Assembly: GCA_032716605.1 (NCBI GenBank)
Contig: CM064495.1
Location: 42,023,946 to 42,087,945 of the forward strand
Origin: Paralithodes platypus
Lineage: Eukaryota > Arthropoda > Malacostraca > Decapoda > Lithodidae
DNA length: 64,000 nucleotides
Direction of reading: 5' to 3'
A model generated the notes under the pieces. That model worked only from the letters and a program-made list of their open reading frames with translations. It did no database searches and had not been told where the DNA came from. The position numbers and the translations under genes were made by a program. This document shows, in pieces, positions 11,835-23,350 of this stretch (its first letter is position 1; each line of letters opens with the position of its first letter).

Positions 11835-12335
11835 ATGATTATTTGCCAGTGATAATTGCTAACAGGATCAAGTTGCAGGAAGTAAAGGAGTAAATATAGC
11901 ACTAACCGTGAACGCCAATGAGGCAACTTGGATGGAGTGTTGAGACCATCAGGGACGAGGTAATAATAAATAAGTCACTCTTTCCCCAACCACACTAGAA
12001 GCCAAGCTCGTGATAGCCGCTAACAGGATCAAGTTGTAGTAAGTAATGGAGTATATAGCACTACCTCACGCTGATAATGGTATAAGTTGCGTGGTGGGAG
12101 TGGCGGGAGAACCAGAGATGAAGTTATTTAGGTCCTGTGAATAATGATATACCGTGAAAAAAAAAAAAAACAAAAAAAAAAATATATATATATATATACA
12201 GTATATAATTATATATAAACTTAACCGAGTTAGTAACAGTGCTAATAGAATTAAGTTACAAGAAGTAAAGGATTACATAACAATAACCGAGAACAATAAT
12301 GAGTACGGTAACTTGTAATGCTATTTGAAATAAGC
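11835..12335 (+). repeat. Three diverged tandem units (about 160-230 bp)
   Basis: Related segments begin near 11850, 12010 and 12240. Each has a GCTAACAGGATCAAGTTG-like motif, then AGTAAAGGAGTA and an ATAGCACTA/AACAATAACC block, then a GTAACTTG-like end. Similarity is imperfect, so this is an old tandem array. An A-rich/(TA)n tract (about 12157-12230) lies between units 2 and 3. Confidence 0.6.
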
Positions 12336-12504
12336 AATAAGAGGATGGACAAACTAAGCAATAAGAGGATGGACAAACTAATAGGATGCCAATGAACCTC
12401 TTTGAGAATTGTGTGCGTGATAAGAGAAGCGGGCGAGACAGGCTGGCTCCACCCTAGTGTTTAGCTTTCTCAACATATACACTATTTGGTATTTATTTAT
12501 CCTT

Positions 12505-12712
12505 GTGACGTCCATTCATTATATGTAGGCGAGAGATCTTAACTTCTATCCTCTGTAACTTTAAAAAAATGGGCCGCAAATTCCCACACCTATTCCCTAG
12601 CTGACTCTTCCTAAATGGTAGACAAATTAACTGGATTACTCTAGCAGTTTGTGACTTACGGAGGATAGAAGATAAGATCTCTCGCCTACTTATAACGAAT
12701 GAACTATAACAA
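12505..12712. mobile_element. Foldback inverted repeat, ~50-bp arms
   Basis: The arm with GTAGGCGAGAGATCTTAACT (about 12525) is inverted as AAGATCTCTCGCCTAC near 12675-12692. Each arm also holds a CTATCCTC/GAGGATAG pair. The spacer is about 90 bp. It could be a small foldback element. No clear target duplication was found. Confidence 0.55.
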
Positions 12713-12791
12713 TACACACATACAGTCACTATGACTGTACATTAGAGGTTGAACAATATAAGTGAGGCCAATGAACCTATGTGTACATTAA

Positions 12792-12982
12792 GGGGATAGT
12801 GGCTATTTTGATGGTCTATTAATTCATTTATTCCTGACTTTCCTCGCTAGACCTCCATCAAACTTTAACCCCCCCCCCCGTTCCCCTCCCGTCAAACTAA
12901 TGGGCCGAACGTCTTATAATCTCAAAACAAATGGGGCTTAACACGAGGGAGAAAGGGGACCAGACAAATGTCCCGTCTCCCC
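12792..12982 (+). mobile_element. T1 element, copy 7 (forward), internally deleted
   Basis: 191 bp, flanked by TTAA at 12788-12791 and 12983-12986. The hairpin core and the first modules are missing. The deletion meets at a C10 tract near 12870. Confidence 0.8.
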
Positions 12983-13069
12983 TTAAGAGTAGGCTGGGCT
13001 AGACAGGCTGGCTCCACTCTGGCGTCTTCTCTCCATCTTTATGACGTTTATACCACACATACTCACACA

Positions 13070-13287
13070 GGCACTTATAATTACTATTACAATCACTGTA
13101 CATACTTTATTACTATTACAATCACTGTACATACTTTATTACTATTACAATCACTGTACATACTGTATTACTATTACAATCACTGTACATACTTTATTAC
13201 TATTACAATCACTGTACATACTTTATTACTATTACAATCACTGTACATACTTTATTACTATTACAATCACTGTACATACTTTATTAA
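13070..13287 (+). repeat. Minisatellite, 29-bp unit, about 7 copies
   Basis: Unit built on TTACTATTACAATCACTGTA plus CATACTTTA. It ends exactly at the TTAA bounding T1 copy 8, so the transposon inserted in, or the array grew up to, that TTAA. Confidence 0.92.
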
Positions 13288-13606
13288 GGGGGGATGGACG
13301 TTTTAATTTGCTCATTTGCATATTTTTATATAATTTTATTAGTTTCCTCCCTAGACCTCCATCAAGCTTTAAAATACCCCCCCCCCCCTCCCCCAAGACC
13401 CTCCTTCAAGATAAATTTGTACATTTTTCGATCGAAAACTGTCCCGGCCGAAAGCCGATTCCTCTTAAATTACAGGCTCGCTATCGCTCGCCAGGAAAAA
13501 ATCGATACCTAAATGGCACGAAAAATCTTAATATTGACAAAGAAATGGGGCGAAATGAGGCTAAACACGAGGGAGAAGGGTGACCCTAAACACGACCCAT
13601 CTCCCC
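13288..13606 (+). mobile_element. T1 element, copy 8 (forward), variant left end
   Basis: 319 bp, with TTAA at 13284-13287 and 13607-13610. The left terminus reads GGGGGATGGACGTTTTAATT and the right CACGACCCATCTCCCC. This is a subfamily shared with copies 2, 12 and 14. A poly-C expansion lies near 13379. Confidence 0.88.
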
Positions 13607-13729
13607 TTAAAGGGTGAACAATGAAAGGGTCCAGTGAAGCTGTAAGTATATGAGTATAATGAGGCGGGCGGGGGAGACTGTCTGGCTCCACTCTGGCGTC
13701 GCTCCATCCGTGTCACGTCTGAACCACCC

Positions 13730-13732
<3 letters not shown>

Positions 13733-13771
<39 letters not shown>
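13733..13771. repeat. (CA)n microsatellite
   Basis: Pure AC dinucleotide run. Confidence 0.95.
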
Positions 13772-13774
<3 letters not shown>

Positions 13775-14197
13775 ATACTCATAGCGATACTTACAGTAGT
13801 CACACTAAATCATATTTACATTTAGGCAATCATATTCAGTCATACTCACACGAAGGCCTACAATCTTGGCCATGAACACGTATTTACAGTATGTTAGAAG
13901 CGACACCTTGAACACTAAGTAATGACAACCACTAAAATTAAAATTATGAATCCAACATTTGTCCAATAAACTGCTTCAGTTTATCACAATTTCCTTAAAA
14001 GAATGTGCAGATGTTTCTGGCCATGTCTGTGCAATGAGACTTACACTCAAGACATTATAGTATGAACTGATGTCATAATTAACGTTGACAGATCAACAAT
14101 TACTTCTATAATTTATGAGTTACTTGATAAAATAACACAAACATATGATACATATTATGTATATCTCACAAATACACGTGAACTACTAAATGTTTTT

Positions 14198-14285
14198 ACA
14201 CTTTCAGCTGGGCTCGAACCACCGACAGTCAGGACCTCATTATAGTACTTTGGGCAACCACCTGTTCAGCGTCAATGGGCCTTTA
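14198..14285 (-). mobile_element. tRNA-like SINE head
   Basis: On the minus strand there is a B-box-like GGTTCGAGCCC (about 14210-14222), with a weak A-box-like region upstream near 14265. The body is not defined. It is too diverged to call a tRNA gene. Confidence 0.4.
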
Positions 14286-14744
14286 TATACAGTATTTGCA
14301 TACCTATAACAACCTTTAGAGCTGTATGCATAATAATGAACGTAGACCTTTATCATTTCACTAATAACTAAACACTACAGCCTACCTACCAAGACTTTCT
14401 AAAACCCTGTCACTCAGCCATCATTAACAAGATTGTCAGTATAGACGTAACTAATTTGTCCTCCCCTCTATAAACACTTCCCATCCCTCCCTAATTCCCC
14501 ACTGTAGACCTACTAATTAATAACCTGTCTAGCTATATCGCACCTACCAAGATCTGTCAACCTGTCATCTATAAGCTCCCTATCTACATTCTATCTGCCA
14601 GGACTACATTGCAGCCTGTCGCCCATCTCCCCTTAACAAGATCCTTACTGTAGACAATTAAAAAAAAAAATCCATAGCTTCAACAGACAAGATAACCTAA
14701 GCTGGCTTTGTCAAAACAAACTGTAAACGTAAATACATAACAAT

Positions 14745-14935
14745 GACACCAGTGGGATATAAGTTAAGAAGCTGGTTATGTAAGGATCGCCTCCTAAATT
14801 GAATAACCTTTCCATTGGTGCATATCCTATCTGCCAACCAAATTTCGTGAAAATCGGTTCACAACTTTGTGAGATATCTTGTTTACAGACAAACAAACAC
14901 AGATTAAACAGACCTAATACGTTGGCGGAGGTAAT
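14745..14935 (+). repeat. Dispersed-repeat fragment
   Basis: Contains AACCAAATTTCGTGAAAATC, then GAGATATCTTGTTTACAGAC and GTTGGCGGAGGTAAT. I have the impression that this block recurs in many invertebrate genomes as part of a dispersed repeat. No boundaries are visible here. Confidence 0.4.
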
Positions 14936-15336
14936 ACCATCTGTATCTACAATCTACCTATACCAAGACTTTATTTCAACCTGTTACCCAACCCAACATT
15001 AAAAAGATCCTTAATAGAGGCTTAACCCATTTTTCCTCCCTTCAACAGAGACAGCCAAGGTTTATTATCATACCTCCATACCCTCTACCAGCCCCCCCCC
15101 CCTCCCCTCCCCCCTTTCATGTCTGTCTAATAGCCCCTTTAAGCTCCTCTCATTAACCCCATTCAGGAATTATTAATGGTCCCAAATTAAGGAACAGGGC
15201 TTAAAGGGGGATTGTTAATATACTGACAGAGTTATCTATAAGGAGGTCTACGATCATACCATTACAGTATCTTTGATTATCAGTACTGCGACCCATCTTA
15301 TCCTGCGTACATTGGGTATCTGCTTAGCCTATTGTG

Positions 15337-15551
15337 TATACCCTGTTTCAATTTATCTGACGGTAAATTGAATCCCTTAGAAGCTAATTTATCGATTATT
15401 AATGGAAAAATATGAAACCACTATGTCTCTGCATCATATTAAGACCAAGATAATATATTTAGCACCATATTTCACAAAATTTTTAAAAATATCCGAGAAA
15501 TCTTGGTGGGAACTTTGCAATTTACCGTCAGTTGAAAAGAAGCAGGGTATA
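15337..15551 (+). mobile_element. M1 Tc1/mariner-like short element, copy 1
   Basis: 215 bp. Terminal inverted repeats begin TATACCCTGTTTC and end in the reverse complement, with a second paired block TGACGGTAAATTG / CAATTTACCGTCA. Flanking TA dinucleotides fit a TA target. The interior is non-coding and matches copy 2 in opposite orientation (21149-21364). Confidence 0.8.
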
Positions 15552-15579
15552 GTAATCTACCATCTCACTCTACCATCTA

Positions 15580-15765
15580 CCACACACCTATTCTCCCATT
15601 TACCCCTTACGACAGTCTCCCTCGCACCTATTCTCTCACTCAAAACACTTACCTATTTTCAATCTCAACTATTACCTGTTCTCCCTCCCAATGACTCATC
15701 TATTCTCCCACTCATTTACAAATCGACTCACATATTCTTCCAACACTCTTTTAAGTCCCCCTCTC
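15580..15765 (+). repeat. Degenerate precursor of the 57-bp array
   Basis: Irregular repeats of CACCTATTCTCCCACT-like motifs lead into the ordered array, consistent with decay at its edge. Confidence 0.55.
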
Positions 15766-16463
15766 AACCATACACCTATTATCCCACTCCTTTTGTCTAC
15801 ACACACACCTAGTCTCCCACTTAACCATACACCTATTATCCCACTCCTTTTGTCTACACACACACCTAGTCTCCCACTCAACCATACACCTATTATCCCA
15901 CTCCTTTTGTCTACACACACACCTAGTCTCCCTCTCAACCATACACCTATTATCCCACTCCTTTTGTCTACACACACACCTAGTCTCCCACTTAACCATA
16001 CACCTATTATCCCACTCCTTTTGTCTACACACACACCTAGTCTCCCACTCAACCATACACCTATTATCCCACTCCTTTTGTCTACACACACACCTAGTCT
16101 CCCTCTCAACCATACACCTATTATCCCACTCCTTTTGTCTACACACACACCTAGTCTCCCACTTAACCATACACCTATTATCCCACTCCTTTTGTCTACA
16201 CACACACCTAGTCTCCCACTCAACCATACACCTATTATCCCACTCCTTTTGTCTACACACACCTAGTCTCCCACTCAACCATACACCTATTATCCCACTC
16301 CTTTTGTCTACACACACACCTAGTCTCCCTCTCAACCATACACCTATTATCCCACTCCTTTTGTCTACACACACACCTAGTCTCCCACTCAACCATACAC
16401 CTATTATCCCACTCCTTTTGTCTACACACACACCTAGTCTCCCACTCAACCATACACCTATTT
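15766..16463 (+). repeat. Minisatellite, 57-bp unit with 171-bp higher-order repeat
   Basis: About 12 units containing CCATACACCTATTATCCCAC and TTTTGTCTACACAC. Three unit variants, with junctions CCCTCTCAACC, CCCACTTAACC and CCCACTCAACC, alternate in that order three times and then become irregular after a 55-bp unit near 16260. Open frames on both strands follow from the unit length and are not coding. The sequence is unrelated to the 57-bp array at 6.5 kb. Confidence 0.93.
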
Positions 16464-17127
16464 TGTATACAGTGACTCGCCTATACCTACTTTCCAATCA
16501 GTCACTTATTCTTATTAAGTCACCCAAGCTCTCCCTCAAGCACATACCAAATTTCCCAAGCAATCACTCACTAACACTCCCATTCAACAATTGCCACTTA
16601 CCTATTTTATTTTGTGGAACTCGGTGGTCTGGTAAAAAGAAAAAAAAAAAAAAAATCATCCAGCTTAAAAAGTATCAATAGGTCTGTTGTTGCTTGCCTT
16701 TCTTTGCGCTCCACTCCCACTCAATACTGCTCACACCCTCCGCTTACCTGGAAGAAGAGATAACAGGTTAGATATTTAACATAAAAAAATATGACCTAAA
16801 TAATATTATAAAGGCAATTACTGTACCTGGTGAACCGTGAACTACTATGATCCAGAATTAATGATACAATTAAAGGCGGGTTATTTGACGGACCGGCCAA
16901 TTACCGCTCTATAATAAGAGTATTAATATAATGGTTAAGGGACATAATTAGCCCAGAGACCAAATTAAATAGTAATTACTTTAACCTGTAATACAATAAC
17001 AATCAACTCAAAGGTCAGTGATAAAATGACAAAATATCATGATGCAATAAAAATACGTACATTTGTCTAAACGCAAAAAAGGCAGTAGTAAAATGTGTGG
17101 GTATAATTATATATTTATAATACAAAC

Positions 17128-17132
<5 letters not shown>
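16464..17132. other. Intergenic stretch, nothing recognised
   Basis: Holds a short A-rich tract near 16637. No gene is seen. Confidence 0.45.
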
Positions 17133-17215
<83 letters not shown>

Positions 17216-17230
17216 CGTGTGTGTGTGTCA
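17133..17230. repeat. (GT)n microsatellite
   Basis: About 98 bp of GT with two GC interruptions near the end. Confidence 0.95.
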
Positions 17231-17326
17231 TAACAAAATAATACACACACATTATGAATAATAAACAATAACTGGCAGGTGGACTGTCACGCAAACATTC
17301 AAAGCATTTTTGGTCAGTCATCCATG

Positions 17327-17495
17327 CATATATATTATAAACATCTGTCGCTGCATAATAATATAAATTATAAACATCTGTCGCTGCATAATAATATAAA
17401 TTATAAACATCTGTCGCTGCATAATAATATAAATTATAAACATCTGTCGCTGCATAATAATATAAATTATAAACATCTGTCGCTGCATAATAATA
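17327..17495 (+). repeat. Minisatellite, 33-bp unit, 5 copies
   Basis: Unit with ACATCTGTCGCTGCATAATA and an AT-rich linker. The copies are virtually identical. The open frame through it follows from 33 being a multiple of 3. Confidence 0.92.
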
Positions 17496-18247
17496 TATGT
17501 AACGGTTACAACAATAACACCAACAGCAACACTGAAATTAACGAAACAAAACTATTACACATACCGGTTTGCAAGTAAAACGTAGGCTAATAGTTGTTAT
17601 GGAACAGTAACGTGATAATATAATATAATGCATAGAATACTCATTGGGAAAACATATAAACATAATTCAAACAAACGGAGAGGATCAAGTTGAAGAGGCA
17701 CTCATTAGAAAGATAACAGGTGATATCATAGCAACGAGAAAGACCAACGATATAAATCATAATTATTTCCAACAAGAGTGAGTGGGAAGGGAGGGAACCA
17801 GCTAGTCTAACTAAGGGAGGTAGGGTGACAGGCTGGTCCTATCCAGAGTGAGGTTTGACATCCTCTACCCGTTTCTGTCTGTCTCGTTTATTGTACTACT
17901 TTTTCTTCTAGGTGCTGGCGAGATCGTCTGATTGGGTGGCATTGCGGACGGTGGGGGCATTGGCCTGGGGGTGTAAGCCCGGGGGCTGATGATCCCCTCC
18001 CACGCTGCCCTCTCAGAGACATAACTCACTCAATTCAGCAAAACACAGCCCTCTTCCTAGCGGAATCGGGATAATAAATAAAGGCATTCCAGAGAACACA
18101 TACATCTGTTCGCATAAAATACATAATGCAAAAGATATATTCTAGTTGTTTTATGTTATCAGTACCGTATGGGGTGTGAGATACAGTACTATAGATACGG
18201 TATACACTTTAAGACAAGTATGCAGATGAACGTGTCTGTAATAGAGT

Positions 18248-18430
18248 GATCAATAAATCGTACATATTTAAACAAGGGGGTGGGGGGTGGGGTGGATCAC
18301 AGATAAGAGACAAACCTGACACCTATATATCCACCTGGACATTATCTCTGCAGTAATACCAGTACTTTACGCAGGGAGCTTCACACCAATGACACAGCAT
18401 TCATTACAAACTCTTCACCTCCGAACACGC
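18248..18430 (+). repeat. Duplicated segment, copy 1
   Basis: Matches 18722-18895, including CACAGATAAGAGACAAACCT and GACATTATCTCTGCAGTAAT. The copies are offset by about 474 bp and diverged. Confidence 0.8.
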
Positions 18431-18479
18431 CATCAATAGCAGTCATTTATATAATATTTTTTGCCATTATCGAGCAATT

Positions 18480-18620
18480 TATACTTAAGTTTGCCCCCTT
18501 GACATGCAAAAACGCATCCCCTGACCTCCTTCAAGCTACATCTACATTATGATACGATAGCAAAATGTCCCGCTAATTTGCAAGCTCGCTATCGCTCGAC
18601 CAGAAAAATAAAAGCAACAA
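18480..18620 (+). mobile_element. Decayed T1 core remnant
   Basis: Retains AAAATGTCCCG, GCTCGCTATCGCTCG and CCTCCTTCAAGCT in T1 order but without recognisable termini. It lies between the two duplicated segments. Confidence 0.5.
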
Positions 18621-18721
18621 CTTAATAGAGATAAACAAAACATCTGTTGTCGGACGGGAAAACAAAGACGTTTTGAACGGTGCTTTCCAGGGTGTTGAAA
18701 ATGAACCTGCCACGTAATAGA

Positions 18722-18895
18722 CTAACCAATAAATCCTATCGAGGGGGCGGGGGAAGTCACAGATAAGAGACAAACCTGACATCTATATATTATACACGTG
18801 GACATTATCTCTGCAGTAATACCAGTATTTAACACAGGACCCTCACACAAATGACACGACATTCATTACACACTCTTCCCCGACCAATACGCTAA
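18722..18895 (+). repeat. Duplicated segment, copy 2
   Basis: Second copy of the 18248-18430 segment. T1 copy 9 begins within 10 bp of its end. The continuation of the duplicated sequence (CGAGCAATTTAT, present at about 18475) reappears beyond the element near 19303, so the T1 insertion came after the duplication. Confidence 0.75.
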
Positions 18896-18903
18896 CGCTT
18901 TAA

Positions 18904-19231
18904 GGGGAGATTTCCACTTGAGGGACTTTTTTCTAGACCCCTTTCTCCCTCATGTCTAGTCCCATTGCTTTTGAGATTTGAAGACGTTTGCCCCATTAGT
19001 TTGGTGATTTTTAAGAATTTCCGCCCCATTCTGTCAATTTTAAGACCTTTCGTGCCATTTAGGTGTCGATTTTATCCTGGCGAGCGATAGCGAGCCTGTA
19101 ATTTAAGAGTAATCGGCCTTCGGCCGGGACATTTTTCTACCGAAAAATTTACAAATTTATCTTGAAAGGGGGTCAAGGTGGTGAAATCTCAAGATTGCTG
19201 GAAGAGTAGGAAACAAACAAGAAACCTCCCC
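18904..19231 (-). mobile_element. T1 element, copy 9 (reverse)
   Basis: 328 bp, with TTAA at 18900-18903 and 19232-19235. Core hairpins intact. Confidence 0.9.
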
Positions 19232-19235
19232 TTAA

Positions 19236-19246
19236 GTGGTGGTGTG

Positions 19247-19297
<51 letters not shown>
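19236..19297. repeat. (GT)n followed by poly-T (about 36)
   Basis: Immediately adjacent to the T1 copy 9 end. Confidence 0.95.
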
Positions 19298-19300
<3 letters not shown>

Positions 19301-19304
19301 CGCG

Positions 19305-20069
19305 TCGAGCAATTTATGTTTATTTCCCCCTAAAAATAAACCCCTCCTTTCCACAAAAATTTGTATTGCAAACTTTTTCCCTTCCAAACATGTGAACGCT
19401 TCGATACTATTCTATTAAATTGCTAATACACTTTATTACTGATAGTGATTTAAATGGCAATTATAAAAGTAGCCCATAATTTCCATAGCAGCCATTATCA
19501 ATACGGTAATAAAGTCAGGCAGTAATTGGACCAGGGATCAATATAGCTAAATCACAAACACACAAACATTATATTTACTTGTTATTTTATTGCTTTTCAA
19601 ATAAATTGTCAAACGGGAATTGGTCACAAGCGATACAAAAAACGATAATTTATAATTGCTACGGTTCTGGCGTGGTAAAACATACATTACATTGATTAAA
19701 TATTGTAACGTAATTAATAGAGCTTGGAAAATGAATCGAACCAGAACAAGACAGTGATACATATAATTATTTTAATTATACAGATGCCGATATATATAAA
19801 TTGATACACCGGCATATACACACGCAAATCCAGTTTTTATAATAACATACCGGTATATAACCAGTTTCAACAATGTCCAATACAGCAACAAATATGAATC
19901 CTCCACGTACACGGGAATAATCAATGAGATCGGCAATATTATGAAAGGATTGTGGAGGCCATATGGAAGCCAGTAAGCCCTATTGACCATACAAAGGCAT
20001 ACATCCGGTAGCAACGTTGTGTTTTGCTGCACTTGTGAGCATTTCCTACGAATATAACATCAGGCGACC
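19305..20069. other. Intergenic stretch, nothing recognised
   Basis: AT-rich. A TACCGGTA palindrome lies at 19848-19855. No gene seen. Confidence 0.45.
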
Positions 20070-20073
20070 TTAA

Positions 20074-20401
20074 GGGGAGGTATTCAGTTTATTCCCTAGA
20101 CCTCCATCAAGCTTTAAAATACGCCCCATTGACCCCTTTTCAAGATTAATTTGTAAATTTTTCGGTAGAAAAATGTCCCGGCTGAAAGCCGGTTCCTCTT
20201 AAATTACAGGCTCGCTATCGCTCGCCAGGATAATATCGACAACTAAATGGCACGAAAGGTCTTAAAATTGACAGAAATGGGTTGAAAGTTCTTAAAATCG
20301 TCAAAATAATGGGGCAAACGTCTTAAAATCTCAAAAGCAATGGGGCTAACCATGAGGGAGAAAGGGGTCAAGAAAAAAATCCCTCAAGTGGAAATCTCCC
20401 C
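20074..20401 (+). mobile_element. T1 element, copy 10 (forward)
   Basis: 328 bp, with TTAA at 20070-20073 and 20402-20405. A complete copy. Confidence 0.9.
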
Positions 20402-20659
20402 TTAAGCACAGGGTTGTTCGTTCTGGTGTATGGGATTGATAACACAAAAGGTCAATAAACAGAATACAGTAAAGTCATTCAGCCAATAGCCAATTACAAA
20501 TGTCCAGTACCCGGTACCAGTTGAGAGGGGAACCGCAATAAACATCAAGAAAATATACAGTATATATAACTTAAGAAAAATGAATATTTGAGAGAGGTAG
20601 TTTAAATAGACTAGAAAATATAACAATGCAGGTAGGCTAAGACAGGAAGGGAAAGGGTG

Positions 20660-20745
20660 GAGGAGGAGGAGGAGGAGGAGGAGTGGTGGTGGTGGTGGTG
20701 GTGGTGGTGGTGGTGGTGGTGGTGGTGGTGGTGGTGGTGGTGGGA
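20660..20745. repeat. (GGA)n and (GGT)n trinucleotide repeat
   Basis: A short GGA run passes into about 20 GGT repeats. Poly-Val, poly-Pro and poly-Thr frames here are repeat artefacts. The G-rich strand could form quadruplexes. Confidence 0.95.
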
Positions 20746-21148
20746 GAGGTGGACAACAAAAGCAACAGAGACCAACTAGTGCAAGAGTCAGGAGGGCAGG
20801 GGGAAGGACCATGTTGGGAGATGTCAACCCACGAACCCAAACCTAGGACAAACCAACACCCACGCTACACAGAAAAAGAACACATTGACTGCACACAAAC
20901 ACACGAACGGATATCAAAACACGGAACAAATATCCCTACAAACCACTGGACGGAACAAAGCCACTCCAACAGCTTCCTCTCTCTCCAACACCCCTTCTCC
21001 CCTCTCAACACTCTTCTCTGAGCTAGTGCCGATACAAATGGCCAGTCCTGTATAGAATCGTGAGGTTCAGAGTCGTAAAGATTCCAGGACGAGCTCCATA
21101 GAAACTGAAACTGAACTGGACACACTCTGGCCCACACAATAACAAAGC

Positions 21149-21364
21149 TATACCCTGTTTCTTTTCAACTGACGGTAAATTGCAAAGTTCCCATCACATT
21201 TTCTCAGTTATTTTGAAGATTTTGTAGTGAAATATGGTGCTAATTATATAAACTTGGTCTAATTATGATGCAGAGACATAGTGGTTTCATATTTTGTTCA
21301 TAAGTATCGAGAAATTGGCTGCTAAGGAATTACATTTACCGTCAGATGGAATGAAACAGCGTAT
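21149..21364 (-). mobile_element. M1 Tc1/mariner-like short element, copy 2
   Basis: Inverted relative to copy 1. Its ends are TATACCCTGTTTC and CAGCGTATA, with the CTGACGGTAAATTG block inside and TA at each border. The interior matches copy 1 (for example GACATAGTGGTTTCATATTT). It ends only about 10 bp from T1 copy 11. Confidence 0.8.
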
Positions 21365-21374
21365 AGTTAGTTAA

Positions 21375-21684
21375 GGGCAGATTTCCACTCGAGGGACTTT
21401 TTTCTGGACCCCTTTCTCCCTCATGTTTAGCCCCATTGCTTTTGATAGTATAAAAAGTTTGCCCCATTAGTTTAGCGATTTTAAGAACTTTCACCCCCAT
21501 ATTAAGACCTTTCGTGCCATTCAGGTGTCGATTTTATCCTGGCGAGCGATAGCGAGCCTGTAATTTAAAAGTAACCGGCCTTAGGACGGGAAATTTTTCT
21601 ACCGAAAAATGTACAAGTTTAGCTTGAAAGGGGGTGACATTTTAAGATTGTTGGAGGAGTGTGAAACAAACTAAAAACTTCCCC
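21375..21684 (-). mobile_element. T1 element, copy 11 (reverse)
   Basis: 310 bp, with TTAA at 21371-21374 and 21685-21688. Small internal deletions in the second module and near the right end. The palindrome arm has mutated to TTAGGACGGG. Confidence 0.88.
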
Positions 21685-21879
21685 TTAAAACCATGAGCAA
21701 CACGAACACAAATCAGACCAATAATAAAGAAGAGCATCCGCAGAAAGTAAGACGACATACTGTAGAGATGCAAAGTGCTAACACCAACAAGACGATCACA
21801 AATTCCCGAAACAAAATTAACAGGTTTAATAAAACAAAAAACGTATCGAGTGGCTGAGAATGTAAGACGGTGATAACAA

Positions 21880-22197
21880 CGGGTGGATGGGACTCGTCAG
21901 CCTTGGTCGGCAACCTGTCTAGGGGAGTAAACCATATACAAATCAGTACTGCTTACCTAAGGGTGAAGTAGGTTAGTGGATAGACTAGCCGCCTACCACT
22001 GTAGAAAAATAGTGCTAATAAGATACATAGAATGCCTCCGAGTCGGACGGACCCTAAGTTTAGTGGTCAATCCTGTAAGTTCTTTAGCAAACTGGCACGG
22101 GTTGTCCTTCTCACAGGGGATAGGTCCGCTTGGGGGCATTTTGTGCATGTCCACCCTCATAAAGGGGAGTAAGGCGTCTGTCAATAAATAGATAAGT
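21880..22197 (+). mobile_element. SINE-like element with RTE-type tail, copy 1
   Basis: Begins GGGTGGATGGGACTCGTCAG and ends GGGGAGTAAGGCGTCTGTCA followed by a short GATA-like tail. Matches 45970-46350. The 3' end resembles the LINE-C tail (GGCGTCAGGCAATAGATAG), suggesting that it borrows that LINE's machinery. Confidence 0.65.
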
Positions 22198-22916
22198 AAC
22201 GACGACAGCCCCCCGTTCACGCCTGGCTCGTCAATATATCATCCCCCCCCCCCCCCCAGGCCAAAATACCAGCTATAAAGAGGAAGCTTCACACCTGGGC
22301 ACACCAGACACTTTGTACCCTGGGGCGGACATAAACACACTCCAAAGCCTGGGAAAATGGAGAATGCAAAGCACAGTAAACAACTATTTGGTGGCCCAAA
22401 CAAAATTAATTAGAATCGAATCACCAAGCGCGCGCGCGCGCGCACACACACACACACATTCCTGTATATACATTTTCAAACGCACATTTACATAAACCCA
22501 ACGAAGCATCCACAATACTAGATTTGATAGACTAAACCCACACCAACGGGGGAAAAAAACAGTATAAAGAAGGCAGTAACCACACTTTAAACAAAACACA
22601 CAAAGACAAAAATACTCATTATGATGCTAATTTTTACACGACAATTTTTAAAATTTTAATAGAACCTCAAAGTAATAATGTTTCAAGTTAATTATATTTA
22701 TATATACCGGGTATATTATTCTTAATATAATTTTGTTTTTTAATATCAGATATACCGGTATAACAAAATAACAGACACATACAGGTGATCACATATTCTA
22801 CACCACAAATCCGTTGGCGAGTATAACAATAAACTGCCAAAAAGTTGTTTAGGGAGACAGACTTGGCCGGGATGATCCGGGTCTGAGTGGCAGCTTTGAC
22901 GCCACCCATCGAACGG

Positions 22917-23350
22917 ACGAGGGGGACAATCTCACAATCCGGGGTTTGGCAAAGTTTACAATCACATGACTCTCCAGATTTTACGGAGGGTAGGAGAGAA
23001 GAGAAGAGAAGAGAGCAGAAGAGAGAAGATGAGAGTAGAGTAGAACAGAGAGTGTAAGTCAGAACAGATACAAGTAAAAGAATTCGAGGATTATCTCACA
23101 ATCAAGGAAATCGACTTTGTCAAGCTTACAATCACACACCTCAACAGATGTTACACAGGTAGGAGAGAACCGAGGAGAGATAGAGTATTGAAGAACATTA
23201 GATCGAAGTGAAGAAAATCAGATCGGAGTAGAAAAAGTACTGGTATATTAGGACAAAAAAAATAAATCGAGGGATAATCTTACAATCAGGGATTTCGCCA
23301 AGCTTACAATCACGCACTTCTTCGGATACTACAGAGGAGAGATGAGAACA
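22917..23350 (+). repeat. Three diverged tandem units, about 165-185 bp
   Basis: Each unit has TCTCACAATC, then CAAGCTTACAATCAC, then GGTAGGAGAGA followed by a GAGA-rich stretch. Anchors lie near 22932, 23097 and 23280. Confidence 0.7.

Noticed and set aside
15691..16497. Long open frames through the second 57-bp array
   Set aside because: Same artefact: three frames are open at once, and the 55-bp unit shifts them.
17905..18010. Exon following a TTTTTCTTCTAG splice-acceptor-like site
   Set aside because: The GC-rich stretch has stops in all forward frames within a short distance and no recognisable protein similarity.
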